A stretch of 52,081 nt of DNA from NCBI GenBank assembly GCA_003427395.1, contig BFEA01000235.1:293759-345839 (forward strand). Direction: 5' to 3'. The position numbers and the translations under genes were made by a program. Below, piece after piece: positions 1 through 11,515 of the stretch. The stretch is from Chara braunii (lineage: Eukaryota > Streptophyta > Charophyceae > Charales > Characeae). The stretch's first letter is position 1; each line of letters starts with the position of its first letter. The notes under the pieces were generated by a model, which searched no databases, had not been told where the DNA came from, and saw only the letters and a program-made list of their open reading frames with translations.

Positions 1-169
1 GAGTTTGGGGGATCTCCTTAAATGCCTCCTGATCAGCTCTTGGTTCTGTAGTGACAGTCTTAGAGTAGTCTTGGGTTAGTAGTGGCCATAGTTGACAGGG
101 TCTTATCCTGTGGTCCTTAGGAAGNCAGTCAGTCGGTTAGTGTGTCCGGGTAGGGCTACGTGGTGAGGA
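1..169 (+). other. 5' leader of element A (partial)
   Basis: Untranslated leader shared with element B: the block GGGGGATCTCCTTAAATGCC is found in both. No LTR end or primer-binding site could be identified before the window edge. Confidence 0.6.
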
Positions 170-2200
170 GTGGGACCCTTGTCGTGCACCAACACCACGA
201 TGGACGACTACCCGATGTATGGGTTGCTGGTTGGGCTCTCCCTCTGGGGGACCCTCTGGCGTCTCCTCTTTCCTCTGGGATTTTGGCATGCCTTTGCGTG
301 TAGAGTAGGGCCCACTCGAGGTGGTACCACCACCCAACCATACACGAAGGAGGAGGAGGACAAGATGGCCGCCATCCTGCAGGAGAGGAAGGAGAAGGAG
401 GCCAAGAAGAAGGCCTTGAAAGAAGAACAGGCGGCCAAACTGAAGAAGATGGAGGAAGAAATGGCCAGGGAGAAGGAGAGGCTGATAAAGGAAGAAGAGG
501 AGAAACTGAAGGAGGTGGATGAAGAGGAGGAGGGACCGCCACTGCAAAGGAGTGGGCAGCACACAGCGGCCGCAGCGGTGACGAGTTGGAGAAGAAGATT
601 TCGGAGTGGGTCGCCAACTTATTCCTAGGTGAGGAGGAAGAGGTTGCTATGTACATCCCCAAGGATGAGCAAGAAGCCGCCATGAAGAAATGGGAAGCAG
701 AAGAAGATGTTCTGACGCGGCGGGCGATGGAGGATGAACAAAGGCTGGAGTGGAAGCTCACAGTGATGAGGGAGAAGAAGAGAAGAGTGGAGGCGGCGAA
801 TGCGGCAATGCAGGAACTGGAGGAGGTGAGGGCTGCCGTAACAACACAATTGATTCCGCAAGTGGATCTCCAACGTAAAGTGGAGATCATCGCCCATAGC
901 GTTGAGCGGTTAGCTAAAGTGCAAGAAAAGCACTTTGAGTTTAGTCGCAGCCAGGAGATATCTGTACGCTCGATGCGAACGGGCTTACGAGACTTTGCCC
1001 GCGAGTTAGTAGGCGCTGTGGGGTCCGAGGTGACNCACCGCCTCGAGAAGACTGAGCGTTTTTGTGTCGGCGCCATTGAGGGCGTCAAGGTGGCCGCTCC
1101 CAAGGAGGAGGAGGCTCGTCCTCGCAGGGAGCCGGTCAAAGTCAAATTCCCTGATTCCTATAGTGGGAAAAGGGAAGAGAACTTTGACAATTGGGAGGCC
1201 AATGTTAAGACTTATGTGCATCTGCAACAGGTATCCCCGGATCAGCAGGTCCTAATTGCGATCCACGCGCTTAGAGATGAGGCCGCCAACTTTGCAAGGT
1301 CCCAAGTTCGCGCTGCCAACTGTAGTGACGACCCGGTAGTGCACTCCTCGTTCACATCCCTCACCGAATTCTTGAAGTTATTACGCGAGCGATTCGCTGA
1401 TGTTGCCCGTAGTGTCAAAGCCTCAGAAAGGCTTCAGACAATACACTCGCGCCAATGGAAGAGTGCAAGGGCACTCAAGGGCACAATGGATGAGTTAGTG
1501 GTTGTTCCTGACCACAAGGTCACAGAGACCCGGTTGGTCAACCTCTTCTACCGGGCCATGCCCGAAGCGCTGCGTGGTCACTTCTTTGACAAGAGTCAGG
1601 ACCCTGCTATGACTTATGATATACTTAGCAGGGAAGTGGTCGCGTTCGAGGCGAAGTCTGCGTCGATTTCCACCTTCTGGCACAAAGATTTAGACAAAGG
1701 CAAAAAGTGGAAGGGCCGCACTATCTCAGGGCAGGTCAAGACTAAGGATAGCCTTGTGCTCACTTTAGATGAAGGTAGTGTGGATGGAATCCCCTACGAT
1801 CAGATTGAGTGGGGGTTAGAGGAGGAGCACAGCGGTGCGGGCCAAGGGAGATCCTACGCTGCTGTCGCGGCTGGAGGGAGGCCGCAAGGAGGAAGAGGTC
1901 AGGGCCAAGGGGGCCGGGCCTCAGGGAGCCGGTTTCAAGGCGATCAGGGGGTTGGCGGCAGAGGAGGAAACCGCAGAGCGGGAGGAAGAGGTCAAGGTCC
2001 CCCGCAAAACCGTCCTAGGAATAGGTCTCCCTATAGGGTAGGAGGATGGCACCTAGGGCTACCGCAGGGTAGGCCTTGGGAATCTTTGGGTCTGGACCAG
2101 GCTTTATGGCAACAATGATTGGACCGGGGCCAGTGCATTTTTTGCAGTGACCCGGGCCACATCATCAAATATTGTCCTAAGTACAGAGAGACCCGAACGG
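170..2200 (+). pseudogene. gag polyprotein of element A, frameshifted and with an internal stop
   Basis: Structural capsid/nucleocapsid polyprotein that would package element RNA in the cytoplasm. A first frame (170-628) gives a Lys/Glu-rich coiled-coil segment. Comparison with element B shows that the same protein continues in another frame from about 586, at EKKISEWVANL, so a small indel near 550-585 broke it. The second part includes VKVKFPDSYSGK and a capsid-like helical region, then a Gly/Arg-rich tail. A TGA at 2116-2118 stops the frame, but past it, still in frame, lies a CX2CX4HX4C zinc knuckle (codons 2134-2175, CIFCSDPGHIIKYC). The start at 170 is the first ATG of the frame and is not certain. 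Gag assignment rests on the knuckle, the position before pol and the match to B. Confidence 0.8.
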
Positions 2201-2400
2201 CTGCCCAAGGGCCAAAAGGCAGCCGCCGGTAGGGGTAGCAACTGCCCCTACCATTAGGTCATGTGGGGAACATAGCACTAGCCGGCAGGAGACTCCCACA
2301 CCACATGTGCCTATGGCAGAGGTTGTAAGCCGGTGTCTAGATAGCTGTCCCGAATCTGNTTGTGTTAGAGTTTCGCTAGACACCTCCCTCACAGGCGTGG

Positions 2401-5400
2401 CCGAAGAATTGAAAGAGAGGATGCCCGCCTGGGCCAAGATGAAGAAGGAGAATAAAGGGCAGCTGATTTTGTTAGATACATAGATTCTTAGAAGTAGAGG
2501 AGGGGCCTTAGTAGACTCAGGGGCCACTCGCAGCTATATTAGTAGGAAAGCACTGCAGAAGTTGAGGCTGGGACTTAAAGTCCAAAAACTGACAGACCCC
2601 ATAGTTAGTATCCTCGCAGACAATCGTACAGTGATTGTAGAGGATTACGTAGAGGGAGTCCAGGCATATTTCCGCCTAGAGAAAGATGGGAAAGTGGAGA
2701 AGGTCCTCCACTCCCTGACTCTCCTCGTAGAGGACAGCCTCCCATTTGACATTGTCCTGGGAATGGATTGGGGAGAGGCAGTTGGGGCCACGCTCCATTT
2801 CAAGGAGCACGAGTGTAGGCTCCCTAGTTCGTCAGGCGAGGCCAAGACTGCCCGCCTGTTCCATGTGTCGGGGGTAGAGAATTCCTTGGCGCACTGCTGC
2901 CTTAGTGCCCCCGCGTTCGCCAGACTGGTGAAGGAGGGATTGGAGGAACAGGTCTTTATTGCCTATGTTAGGCCAGTGACTGAGCCTACGGAGGAGAAGC
3001 CGACGGACCCCGCGATTGCCAAGCTGCTGGAAGAGTTTAAGGATTTGACTGAGCCGCCGACAGGCACGGTGTCGCGGCCCATCCAACACCGTATTGAGAT
3101 AGAGCCTGGCAGTAGAACTCCTAAGGGTGCGGTGTATAGGATGTCCCCGCGGGAGTTAGAGGAGCTGCGGAAACAGTTGGACGAGCTCCTTGAAAAGGGT
3201 TGGATTAGGCCCAGTTCGTCTCCTTTTGGAGCCCCTGTTCTCTTTGTACCCAAGAAAGAGGGAAAGCTAAGGATGTGCATAGACTATAGGGGTCTGAATG
3301 CTATTACAGTAAAGAATGCTGAGCCACTGCCTAGGATCGATGATCTCTTAGATCGAGTGCAGGGGGCTAAGTATTTCTCTAAGATAGACTTAAAGTCCGG
3401 ATATCATCAGATAGAGGTACACCCTGATGATCAGTATAAGACAGTCTTTCGGACTAGGTACGGGCATTATGAGTTCATAGTGATGCCCTTTGGACTAACC
3501 AATGCGCCAACAACTTTTCAGCGGTGTATGAATGATTTGTTTAGGCCGTGGTTAGACAGATTCGTTGTAGTTTATCTAGATGACATCCTAGTGTTTAGCC
3601 GGACCCTCGAAGAGCATCAGGGTCATCTCAGGCAAGTCTTGGAGAAGCTGAGAGAAGCTAACTTCAAGATCAATGCAAAGAAGTGCGATTGGGCGAAGAC
3701 CCAAGTTTTGTATCTAGGCCACGTCTTAGATGGAGACGGCGTTAAGCCAGAAGATCGCAAGATCGCAGCGATTAGAGATTGGCCCACGCCACGTACGNTG
3801 ACAGAGTTGCGCTCGTTCCTGGGCTTAGCGAATTACTACAGNAAGTTCGTAAGGAACTTCTCCACCATTGTTGCGCCCCTTCGCAGATTGCTGAGAAAAG
3901 AGACAATCTGGAAGTGGGACAAGTACTGCACATCCGCCATGAAGAACCTAAAGCAGGCGTTGATAGAGTATCCGGTCCTTAAGGTCGCCGATCCGTCCTT
4001 GCCTTTTGTTGTTACTACGGATGCTAGCCAGTACGGCATAGGCGCAGTGTTACAGCAAGACGATGGCAATGGCTATAGACCCGTAGAGTTCATGTCCGCT
4101 AGGATACATTCAGAAAAGGTTGCGACATCTACCTATGAGAGGGAACTCTACGCTCTCAAGCAAGCATTAGACCACTGGAAGCACTACTTGCTTGGGAGGC
4201 ACTTCAAAGTCTATTCGGACCATGAAACGTTACGGTGGTTAAAGACCCAGGCCAAGATGACACCTAAGCTTACTAGGTGGGCCGCAGAGATAGATCAGTA
4301 CGACTTCGAGCTCAAGCCTGTCAAAGGGAAGTACAACGTAGTCGCGGATGCTCTGAGTAGGAGAGCAGATTACTTTGGGGCAATAGTACATTACCTCGAT
4401 ATAGGAAAGGATCTGCAGCAGAAGGTTAGAGAAGCCTATGCGCAGGACCCTATCTATAGTGAACTCCTCACGCGAGTCAAGGGGCCCCTAGAGACCGAGC
4501 CGAACTACCGCACTACTGGAGGGTTACTCTTCGAGAAGACTAATGTCTTTGACCGGTTGTGCATCCCCAATAGCGAAGAGATCCGTAGTCTGATTATGGG
4601 AGAATGCCACGACACAGAGGGCCATTTCGGTTGGCAAAAGACTTTGGCCAATCTGATGCGCGCGTATACCTGGCCAGGGATGAAAAATGACTGCGTAGAG
4701 TATGTTCGCAGTTGCAAAGTCAACCAGCGTAATAAGAGTTCTACGCGCGCCCCGCTAGGTCTTCTCAGACCCTTGCCCATTCTGGATCAGCCGGGAGACT
4801 CAGTGTCAATAGATTTCATGGACACTCAAGTCAAGAGTAGGCATGGCAAGAGCCAAGTCATGGTCATAGTTGACCGCTTTAGCAAGTATGCAGTTTTTGT
4901 TCCTTTGCCTTATGAGGCGCATACTGATTTAGTCATACAAAGGTTCTTTGACTGTTGGATTAGTGAGAACGGAATCCCGCTGTCTATAGTTAGCGATAGA
5001 GATAGTCGCTTTACTAGCCAGAACTGGCAAGAACTCATGGGAGTATACGGATCTAAGTTGTTGATGTCGTCCGGCCGCCATCCAGAGACTAACGGTCAGA
5101 CAGAGCAAATGAACAAGATCCTACAGCAAGTTCTGCGCATGTATATTAGGCCAGATCAGATTAATTGGGATGAGATGTTGCCTAAAGTAGCTAGTGTGTA
5201 CAATAACAGCGTGCATCTAGCCACCTGCCGCACTCCCAACGAACTGCACAAGTCCTTTAGACCGCGCAGACCGTTTGAGGGACTCAACCAGGATCAGATC
5301 CAGAGATTGCCGCCGGGGACCCGGGAGTTCGCTATACAGCACGAGAAAGAACTAGCTATTGTTGTAGAAAACCTCAGGAAAGCCCAGCATAGGATGATAG

Positions 5401-5648
5401 AACAAGCAAACAAACATCGTCGCCCTTCACAGNTCCAANTNGGCGACTTAGTCTGGGTTAGTTCCAAAGAGTTTGCGCCNGAGGAGAACATCTCGCAGAA
5501 GTTACTGCCCACATACAGAGGACCGTGGCCTGTTCTAGAGGTCAAGGGCGGCGAAGATGGACCGTCCTATACCATAGGGCTACCAGCACACCTCCACACT
5601 TACCCAGTTTTCCATGCGTCAAAGTTGTTACCTTGTCAAACAAGTTAG
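2401..5648 (+). CDS. pol polyprotein of element A: protease, RT, RNase H, integrase
   Basis: The open frame from Met 2562 is 1028 codons. The protease active site (ALVDSGATRSYIS, about 2509-2547) lies just upstream in the same frame, below a TAG near 2480, so the real product starts earlier. Counting from 2562: the flap-like region PFDIVLGMDW is near residue 65; RT has [26 protein letters not shown] and the catalytic YLDD at 338-341; RNase H has TTDAS (D487) and ends at [13 protein letters not shown] (D596). Integrase has an HHCC zinc site, D751, D812 and E848 with exact D-35-E spacing. The last zinc Cys is replaced: SCKVNQ here, SCKVCQ in element B. It stops at a TAG (5646-5648) before the chromodomain. 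Known family roles: cleaving polyproteins, copying RNA, and inserting cDNA in the nucleus. Confidence 0.93.
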
Positions 5649-5897
5649 TTTCCATCCCGTAGATCGATGATCCCACCTGATATGGATGGAAGATATGACC
5701 TAGATGGTATAGTGGCTGAAGATGTCTTCAAAACTGGAGGTAGAGGTCGTCCGCAGAAACAATACAAGGTTCATTTTAGCTATCAGGAACCGGAAGACGA
5801 CCGCTGGTTTACAAGATCTGAACTTCTAGAGACAGCTCCCGATATAGTCCGGGCCTATGAGAGACAACAGAAGGGTAAAGGTCCAGCCTTGGACTGA
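5649..5897 (+). CDS. chromodomain-like C-terminus of element A integrase, cut off by a stop
   Basis: In frame with pol past the TAG at 5646-5648. It begins PPDMDGRYDLDGIVAEDVF and continues through KQYKVHFSYQEPEDDRWFTR, the beta-strand plus aromatic layout of chromovirus chromodomains, which bind histone tails and guide insertion. Element B has the same tail joined to integrase with one extra codon and no stop, so the stop in A is secondary. An internal ATG at 5667 could start a short separate product. Identity as a chromodomain is by pattern only. Confidence 0.65.
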   Translation, partial: FPSRRSMIPPDMDGRYDLDGIVAEDVFKTGGRGRPQKQYKVHFSYQEPEDDRWFTRSELLETAPDIVRAYERQQKGKGPALD

Positions 5898-5935
5898 ATT
5901 TTTCTCAGGGGACCTCGAATTTAGGCCGGCGGGAG

Positions 5936-6881
5936 TGAAACGGTAATCACCAGTTCGCCGTAGCGAATGCAGATCCCAGGGCTCGATCCCTAGTTCCCTG
6001 GCTACCTGTGTACAGTATTGATGTCGACCCGTAGACTTGAACCCGCGACCTGTAGGATCGCCAGTGGTAGGCAGGGTTTCGTAGGTCACAGCTTAGAAAG
6101 GAATCGAACTGTAGACCTGTAGGGTAGGAGTCTAGACAGTTCCNAAGTNGTAGCTGCTACTTACCTGAAAGGGCAAAGTCGTAGCTGCTACAGTACCGAA
6201 AGGCCAAGTTCGAGACTTCNAGAAGTGGCCTTTCGGAGTTGGCCNGTGTTCAGCAGAGGCAAGTGGTCAAGTGGTGGTAGTCCACCTAGCCCAGTCANCA
6301 GTCCCAGTTAGTCAGTCCGGTCCTGTTCAGCAAGTACCGTCNGGGACTGTGTGCACATCGTGGGCCAAGGGATACAGGACAGACCAACGCAGCGCAGAAG
6401 TATAAATCAAGAGGCTGCGTCCAGCCATTGCATTCATTCAGGCGGAAGCCATGCGGTAGCGCTGCCACAGCGTCTAGTGCAAGGAGGTCTGCTGGGCCCA
6501 AAGACGAAGGGGGCCGGAGTGAAGCACTGTAGTCATAGTGATAGGTAGCGGCAGCCATAGCTGCCATAGCTCAGTGTAGAGTGCAGAGTGTGTGTACTGT
6601 GTGTGTGTGTTGGGTATGAACATTGAGTGTGNGTGTGGGACATCCAGGGTGATCTCGAGCGTGAACAGTGAATCGTATNGGCGCACAGTCGCCATAGCCA
6701 GTTGGAAGAGAACTCATATNTGGTTACGATATCTTTGAGTACTGTGTGGGCGCATGTCGCCAGTTTGCTGTATCGCTGTTTGCAAGCTTGATGAAGTGTG
6801 AAGAAGTCGAGTCTGATTGTATTTGCGCCTTTTTTTGGGGTTGGTACCGAGGCTAAAGGCCTGGTACTTGGGCATTACAAG
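5936..6881 (+). repeat. 3' LTR of element A
   Basis: Starts TGAAACGG directly after the polypurine-like GGCCGGCGGGAG (5924-5935). The reverse complement of this junction is present in element B at 45303. A TATA-like TATAAATC lies at 6401-6408 and the same box is in B. The 3' end is approximate (near GGCATTACA at 6873-6881). Several Ns fall inside it. Three stretches resembling inverted tRNA T-loops occur near 5975, 6035 and 6100. Confidence 0.75.
6401..6408 (+). promoter_or_regulatory. TATA-like box in LTR of element A
   Basis: TATAAATC about 465 bases into the LTR, conserved in the LTR of element B at 44783-44790 in the opposite strand. A likely core of the retrotransposon promoter, by position and conservation only. 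Confidence 0.5.
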
Positions 6882-7746
6882 AAAAACCCTCGCTCCCATT
6901 TGAAACACAGTTCGAGGATCAGCCTGAAATCCACATTGTAGGCCGTGGGTCCAAAATCAGCACGCCAGGCGTGGTCCCAACCGTATCGGTAGGCCTACTG
7001 AAATCCCCAAGGCTGTCACCGTGACAGGAACAGCAAGTTCTCATAAAATCCTCATCGTCGGGTCGTCATGTGAAGTCGTGCAGTCATCGCACCAACGGCT
7101 GTACCAGTGCCAATACCGCAGAAATCGGAAAACACCGCTGGCTTCTTAAAGATCGTGTCCATCCACGGTTGCACCAAACCCGATAATCAACCAGTCTGAA
7201 AGTTACAAATAAAAGCTCCATGGTCGTAGCGTCTCCAGAAGTGTCGTCCACCGGGAAAATGGCAAGCCCCGCACATTGTCCTAGCAAGCTAATAAACATA
7301 CTGTAAAATAGGGGTGTGCACACATGATTGGAAGGGGCGATAATTAAGGCCACTGAACAGGCAAATTATATTACGGCGACGAAAAACATGATCATCATGG
7401 AGAAAATAAAAAAACAGCGATAATCCATACTTTAATTTTCTTTTATCGTTCTTCCAATTTATTCTTGATTTTTAATTTTATTATTAAAATAGCAAAATTA
7501 AATAAAGGAATCGTGGGCCGATTTGGTTGAGCAAAATCGGGCGCGCAAGAGGACGCACGCGCGTTTGTAGCCAAAATCAGCAGGAAGAGAAATAGGGGTG
7601 AAATGAGTTGAAACAAAGGTCGTCAGGGATAATCCACTCGATCCTCTCGCCAGCCTGAAAGTAGGGCTAGTGCTAGCAAGTAAGTCGGTGGAAAATAGGG
7701 GTCGACCCATACACCCTAATTTTCTGCCGCCTGTCAGATAAAGGAA
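6882..7746. other. No gene seen
   Basis: Mixed sequence with an AT-rich block at about 7380-7510. No frame with recognisable motifs and no clear terminal repeats. Confidence 0.5.
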
Positions 7747-8262
7747 GTGAGAAATTTGTGCTTGAAGACCGAAACCAACTTAGAAATATGGCAATTTTGG
7801 GTGGCCGACTGGCTTCGTCCGCCCGACACCGATACACCAGGCAGGCCTGTATTCGTTGTGGTCAATATGGCCACAACCAGTTCAAGTGCTGCAATAAGAA
7901 GGAGACGGAAAAGATCCCGCCTACGATGGGGCAGGCGTTGGGATCCTTTGCTCCCTCTGGCACTGCTCCGGGAAACACGTCGGGCTAGTAGGAATACTAG
8001 TTGTTCCTGCTAGGGTCGAGGTGGTGGACACACCCTCACCATCTCGAGAGATGGCCCAAGCTACTGACTCCATCGTCGTCCCGCAAACAAATTCAGACCC
8101 AACGATCCTTTGTTCGCGGAATATGTTCGAGTCCTTAGAGGAGCTAGAAGAGGAGTGGTCTAGATCGGACCCACTAGCTTCTTGGACGGTCATGGCCAAA
8201 GCCCCGAAGGGTGAGTTGCTCGGCGGCGAGGTAGTCATCGGCGGCTGTAAGGCCGGGCGGCT
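7747..8262 (+). pseudogene. Ty3/gypsy gag-protease fragment, truncated by inversion
   Basis: The fragment carries a perfect CX2CX4HX4C zinc knuckle, CIRCGQYGHNQFKC (codons 7848-7889), the nucleocapsid hallmark. After a stop near 7988, another frame (8021 on) reads MFESLEELEEEW...KGELLGGEVVIGGCKAG. This matches the pre-protease linker of element D ([12 protein letters not shown]...[11 protein letters not shown]), ending just before the expected D(S/T)G site. There the sequence switches to a reverse transcriptase read on the other strand. It is a remnant from a gypsy family other than A/B. Confidence 0.75.
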
Positions 8263-9550
8263 GGCATCAGTAGTCACAACGAAAGGTTTGTCGGGATCAG
8301 GAAGTTTCAAGACCTCATGGTGTGTCAACGCATGCTTCAGATGTCTGAAAGCAGCCTCACACCTGTCTCTCCACTCCCATGGGGTGTCAAGGCGAGTCCG
8401 GTCGGTCGAAAGGGCGGCCACTATGCTATAATTTTGAACAAAATTGTGGTAGTAGCCTGTCATCCCTAAGGACCTCGTCTCAGTCACAGACTGAGGACAC
8501 GGCCAGTCACGAATGCTGGCTACCTTCGCGTCATCGGGTTTCAATCCGTCCGTGGAAATCTCATGACCCAGGTACAAAATCTGGGTGCGGCCAAACTCAC
8601 ACTTCTCCTGGTTGATCTTGAATTGGTGTTGTTTGAGAAGGCTAAGGACTTTATCTAAGTGCGCTACATGCTCCTCGACAGTCCTGCTAAAGATAAGTAT
8701 GTCATCGAGGTATACGATGACAAACTTGTCCAAGTAGTCATGAAATATCCGATTCATCGCGTGCTGAAAAGTGCCAGGAGCATTGCAAAGGCCGAAAGGC
8801 ATCACCACAAACTCGTACAGACCGTACCTGATCTGAAATGCGGTTTTGTGTTGATCATCGGGCCAGATTGCAATCTGATGGTACCCGGTCTTCAGATCCA
8901 GCTTACTGAAGTACCGGCACCCTTGCACTCAGTCCAACAAGTCATCGATGCGCGGTAGGGGCTCTTTGTTCTTCACTGTGATGGCATTGAGGCCCCTATA
9001 GTCAATGCACCTGCTCAAGGTCCCCCCCTTCTTTGGTACGAATAGTACAGGAGATCCGTAAGGGGAAACACTAGGCCGAATCCAACCCTTCTCTTGAGAT
9101 CCTTGCGTTGCCGGCGAAGCTCATCGAGCTCACCTGGAGACATCCGATAGATCCTACCCTTCGGAATGCTAGACCCTGGGATAATCTCTATTGCGTAGAC
9201 GCCCGCCCTCTCAACAACCCCTTTTGGCTCGTCAAATAGATTAGGGTACTTAGCGATCACTCCCTCTATCTCTGGAGGCGTTTTCACCGGCTCACCCTCT
9301 GTAGAGACGTAAACTAAGTACATACCCTCCTCTGGATTTTGCTTATAATAATTATAGAATGCGGCCGCACCCATGCATCCGTAGGACTCAATCAGACTAC
9401 GAGCCTTAAATTTACGTAATCTGGCGGTCCCTCCACAGGGCAAAGTGTGCTTGACCACTTTTCGGTCCCAATAAAATTGGGGCTGTGCAACGGAGGTAGT
9501 ACATACCTAACAAGATATCCATAGGGAGATCATCGTGACTAGGAACGAGA
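8255..9550 (-). pseudogene. Ty3/gypsy protease-RT-RNase H fragment, inverted
   Basis: Read on the minus strand from 9550 down. It shows the protease tail (LPMDILLGM, about 9500-9535), the PR-RT linker, [14 protein letters not shown], a frameshift near 9090, then RT with FSKLDLKTGYHQIAI, VVMPFGLCNAPGTFQ, the catalytic YLDD and YLGHEISTDGLKPDD. It ends at the start of RNase H, FVVTTDAS (about 8265-8290), where it meets the plus-strand gag fragment. RNase H proper and integrase are missing. RT palm motifs make the family certain; the copy is dead by truncation and frameshift. Confidence 0.88.
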
Positions 9551-10194
9551 CTCGATGTCTCAGTTCCCCTCCTGCATACGGGAAAAGACACTCAATGTCT
9601 TTGAGGTAGTCATCGACTACCATGCGTTGTTTGTTTGCACAGGCCGACTCAGGCGTTGCACTTGCCCCTCTAAGTGCAGCCTCTCAACGCACGCGCGACT
9701 AATGAAGTTACGCGTCGCGGATGCTGTCCACTGCACTCTCAATGGTCAGTTGGCCTTGTTTGACATCGCGACCTCTGGGCTCATCTCACATCCTGGTCGC
9801 ATGGCCTCTGCGGCTGCCAGCTACCCAAAAATAGGCCCGCGCGTGTATATTAGGCCTCGTGGCCTTCAGAGGGCTCCCATTGGGCCTCTGTGAGGGGTCC
9901 AATCCTTGCAACACAAGTATATCAACAACAATTAAATAATGAATTGTCCTAATATATGATTGAGTTGCAATGCAAATAGGATACAATTTTTTGCGCCCTC
10001 CCCGACGACAATGCGTGTTAAACCACCAGTACTTCCTAGAGTTGTGCCCGTTAACGCACCATGATTTTAGGAAATGTACGGGCCCCTACAGGAGCGCCCA
10101 AATTCATCCGACTAGAAACGTTTCTACTCTATTTTTTCGGTGGCCGATAGCTGGGCCAAGTACGGGTGGTTTAAGCGAACTGGATATTAAGGTT
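9551..10194. other. No gene seen; short repeat shared with about 25335
   Basis: No motif-bearing frame. TTAAACCACCAGTAC at about 10019 recurs at about 25338, each followed within 35 bases by a TTAA(C/T)GC(A/G)CCATG block, suggesting fragments of an unclassified repeat. Confidence 0.35.
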
Positions 10195-11515
10195 GTGGAC
10201 GAGCAACGACCACTATGCATTCTCTGGATGCCTTGGCTGGAACAAAACAAAAGATTTCCATTGAGACAATTTTGGCTGGAATCCAATCTCATTCTGCAAT
10301 TGCACTCGTGGTCACGTGTAGTGCTATAACAACTGGCCGCCAAACATTCCACTCATGATTTTCTGCACCTTTGAGTGGATTTGGTGCACCTTTGACGCAT
10401 GACAAATACACAACCATTTCCAATTTCAAAGCAGAGCAATCTGGCAAAACTTCTCCGACGTACTCAATTGATTGTCTAAGATGAGGCCCCAATGAGCAAC
10501 CGATCTTATTATCTCAAAGCTCATGACATAACGCTTGGAGACCTCTGTAATACAAATGATCCATTCTCATGTGAGTGAACTTAATAAGTTAATACTTCTC
10601 ATAGGCAATTTCATACAAGCTTTGCCTGTTGTAAGGGTGCAATAAATATGCGTTCACTAAGACATCTGCTAGATATAAACTTTTGAAAACGCATGACCTC
10701 ATGGAAAATATGAGCATTTTGAACACATGCAATGATGAAATAACAAAACAATATGCTGACTTTTTACTGGACGTCGTGAGTGGAACACATTCTCGAATCA
10801 TTCAGATTCATTGCTAATGAACTTGTTGCAATCGAACTGCCACTTGAAATCTGTACGGATAGACTCGTTGATGATTTGATTTCATGGACGTTTGACAATG
10901 TCTCTCAAGTTCTCAACATGTTGGTGATGCAGAATGTTTCTCAGATTGACTATTTTGTGTCTAGCTAATAATGATGCGGTATATGTTAATAACTAATAAT
11001 AACTCTGTACTCAATGATTTTCCTGGCGCACGGCATTAACTTTTCAATGTTGATTACCTTGATCTTGGTGATAATGCACTCGTTATGGAGCAAGGAGGTT
11101 GGCTCTATCCCTTCAATGCATTTGGATTGCCACTATGCAAACTGTGTTTGAACTTCGAAGGTTGACTCACCTATGATGCTTCGGTGGAATTTGTCACTTT
11201 CGGGAAGGATTTGCAATGGCAAAAGGCTCATCATTGACAAAATCATTAATGATGGCATTTTGGAGGGAGTACTTATGCGTTCCGACAAGAATGCGCTATT
11301 TTTGAGGATTGCCTTAACGAGTGATGACGACACTGCCGTCCAATGGATAAGACGACAATTTCCTGTATCTATTGCTTTTGTTGTGCCCAAAAATGAACCA
11401 CTCTCACATGCAGGAATCTAGGTTCCCGAATGAGTTTTTAACAATGAAGTGTCATGAGCAACTCTACATTGCTTTATTATGTGTTTGGACATGCCAGTAA
11501 CATCGTGTTGCATTG
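10195..11515 (+). pseudogene. Helitron-type PIF1-like helicase remnant
   Basis: Successive frames resemble the helicase half of a Helitron Rep-Hel protein, which unwinds DNA during rolling-circle transposition. In order: a post-Walker-A stretch (ETILAGIQSHSAIALVV, TTGRQTFHS) at about 10230-10360; GNFIQALPVVR then YADFLLDVVSGTHS at about 10600-10790; NELVAIELP with ICTDRLVDDLISWTFDNVSQ at 10815-10910; FNVDYLDLGDNALV near 11045; ICNGKRLIIDKI and RRQFPVSIAFV at 11205-11380; and a trace of the C-terminal HEQLYIAL motif near 11455. Many stops and frameshifts interrupt it. The HUH Rep domain, the 5'-TC end and the CTRR hairpin were not found. Family assignment is from the motif order. Confidence 0.68.

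Larger units (their letters stand above)
1..6881 (+). mobile_element. Ty3/gypsy chromovirus-like LTR retrotransposon A (5' end outside window)
   Basis: A plus-strand element with gag, protease, reverse transcriptase, RNase H, integrase and a chromodomain-like tail in the Ty3/gypsy order. The 3' LTR starts TGAAACGG right after the purine-rich GGCCGGCGGGAG. The window opens inside its 5' leader: bases 9-37 match, in reverse complement, the leader of element B near 51150. The same leader, gag, pol and LTR start occur in B, so the two are one family in opposite orientations. A is the better preserved copy: pol is one long frame. The 3' end is approximate because no second LTR is visible and no target-site duplication could be checked. 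Single Ns at several sites suggest a collapsed high-copy consensus. Confidence 0.9.

Noticed and set aside
156-1145. Long minus-strand frame opposite gag of element A
   Set aside because: Ser/Pro/Leu-rich mirror of a Lys/Glu-rich coding strand; gag motifs are on the plus strand.
5826-6089. tRNA gene in the LTR of element A
   Set aside because: T-loop-like words occur but no A box or acceptor stem at the right distance.
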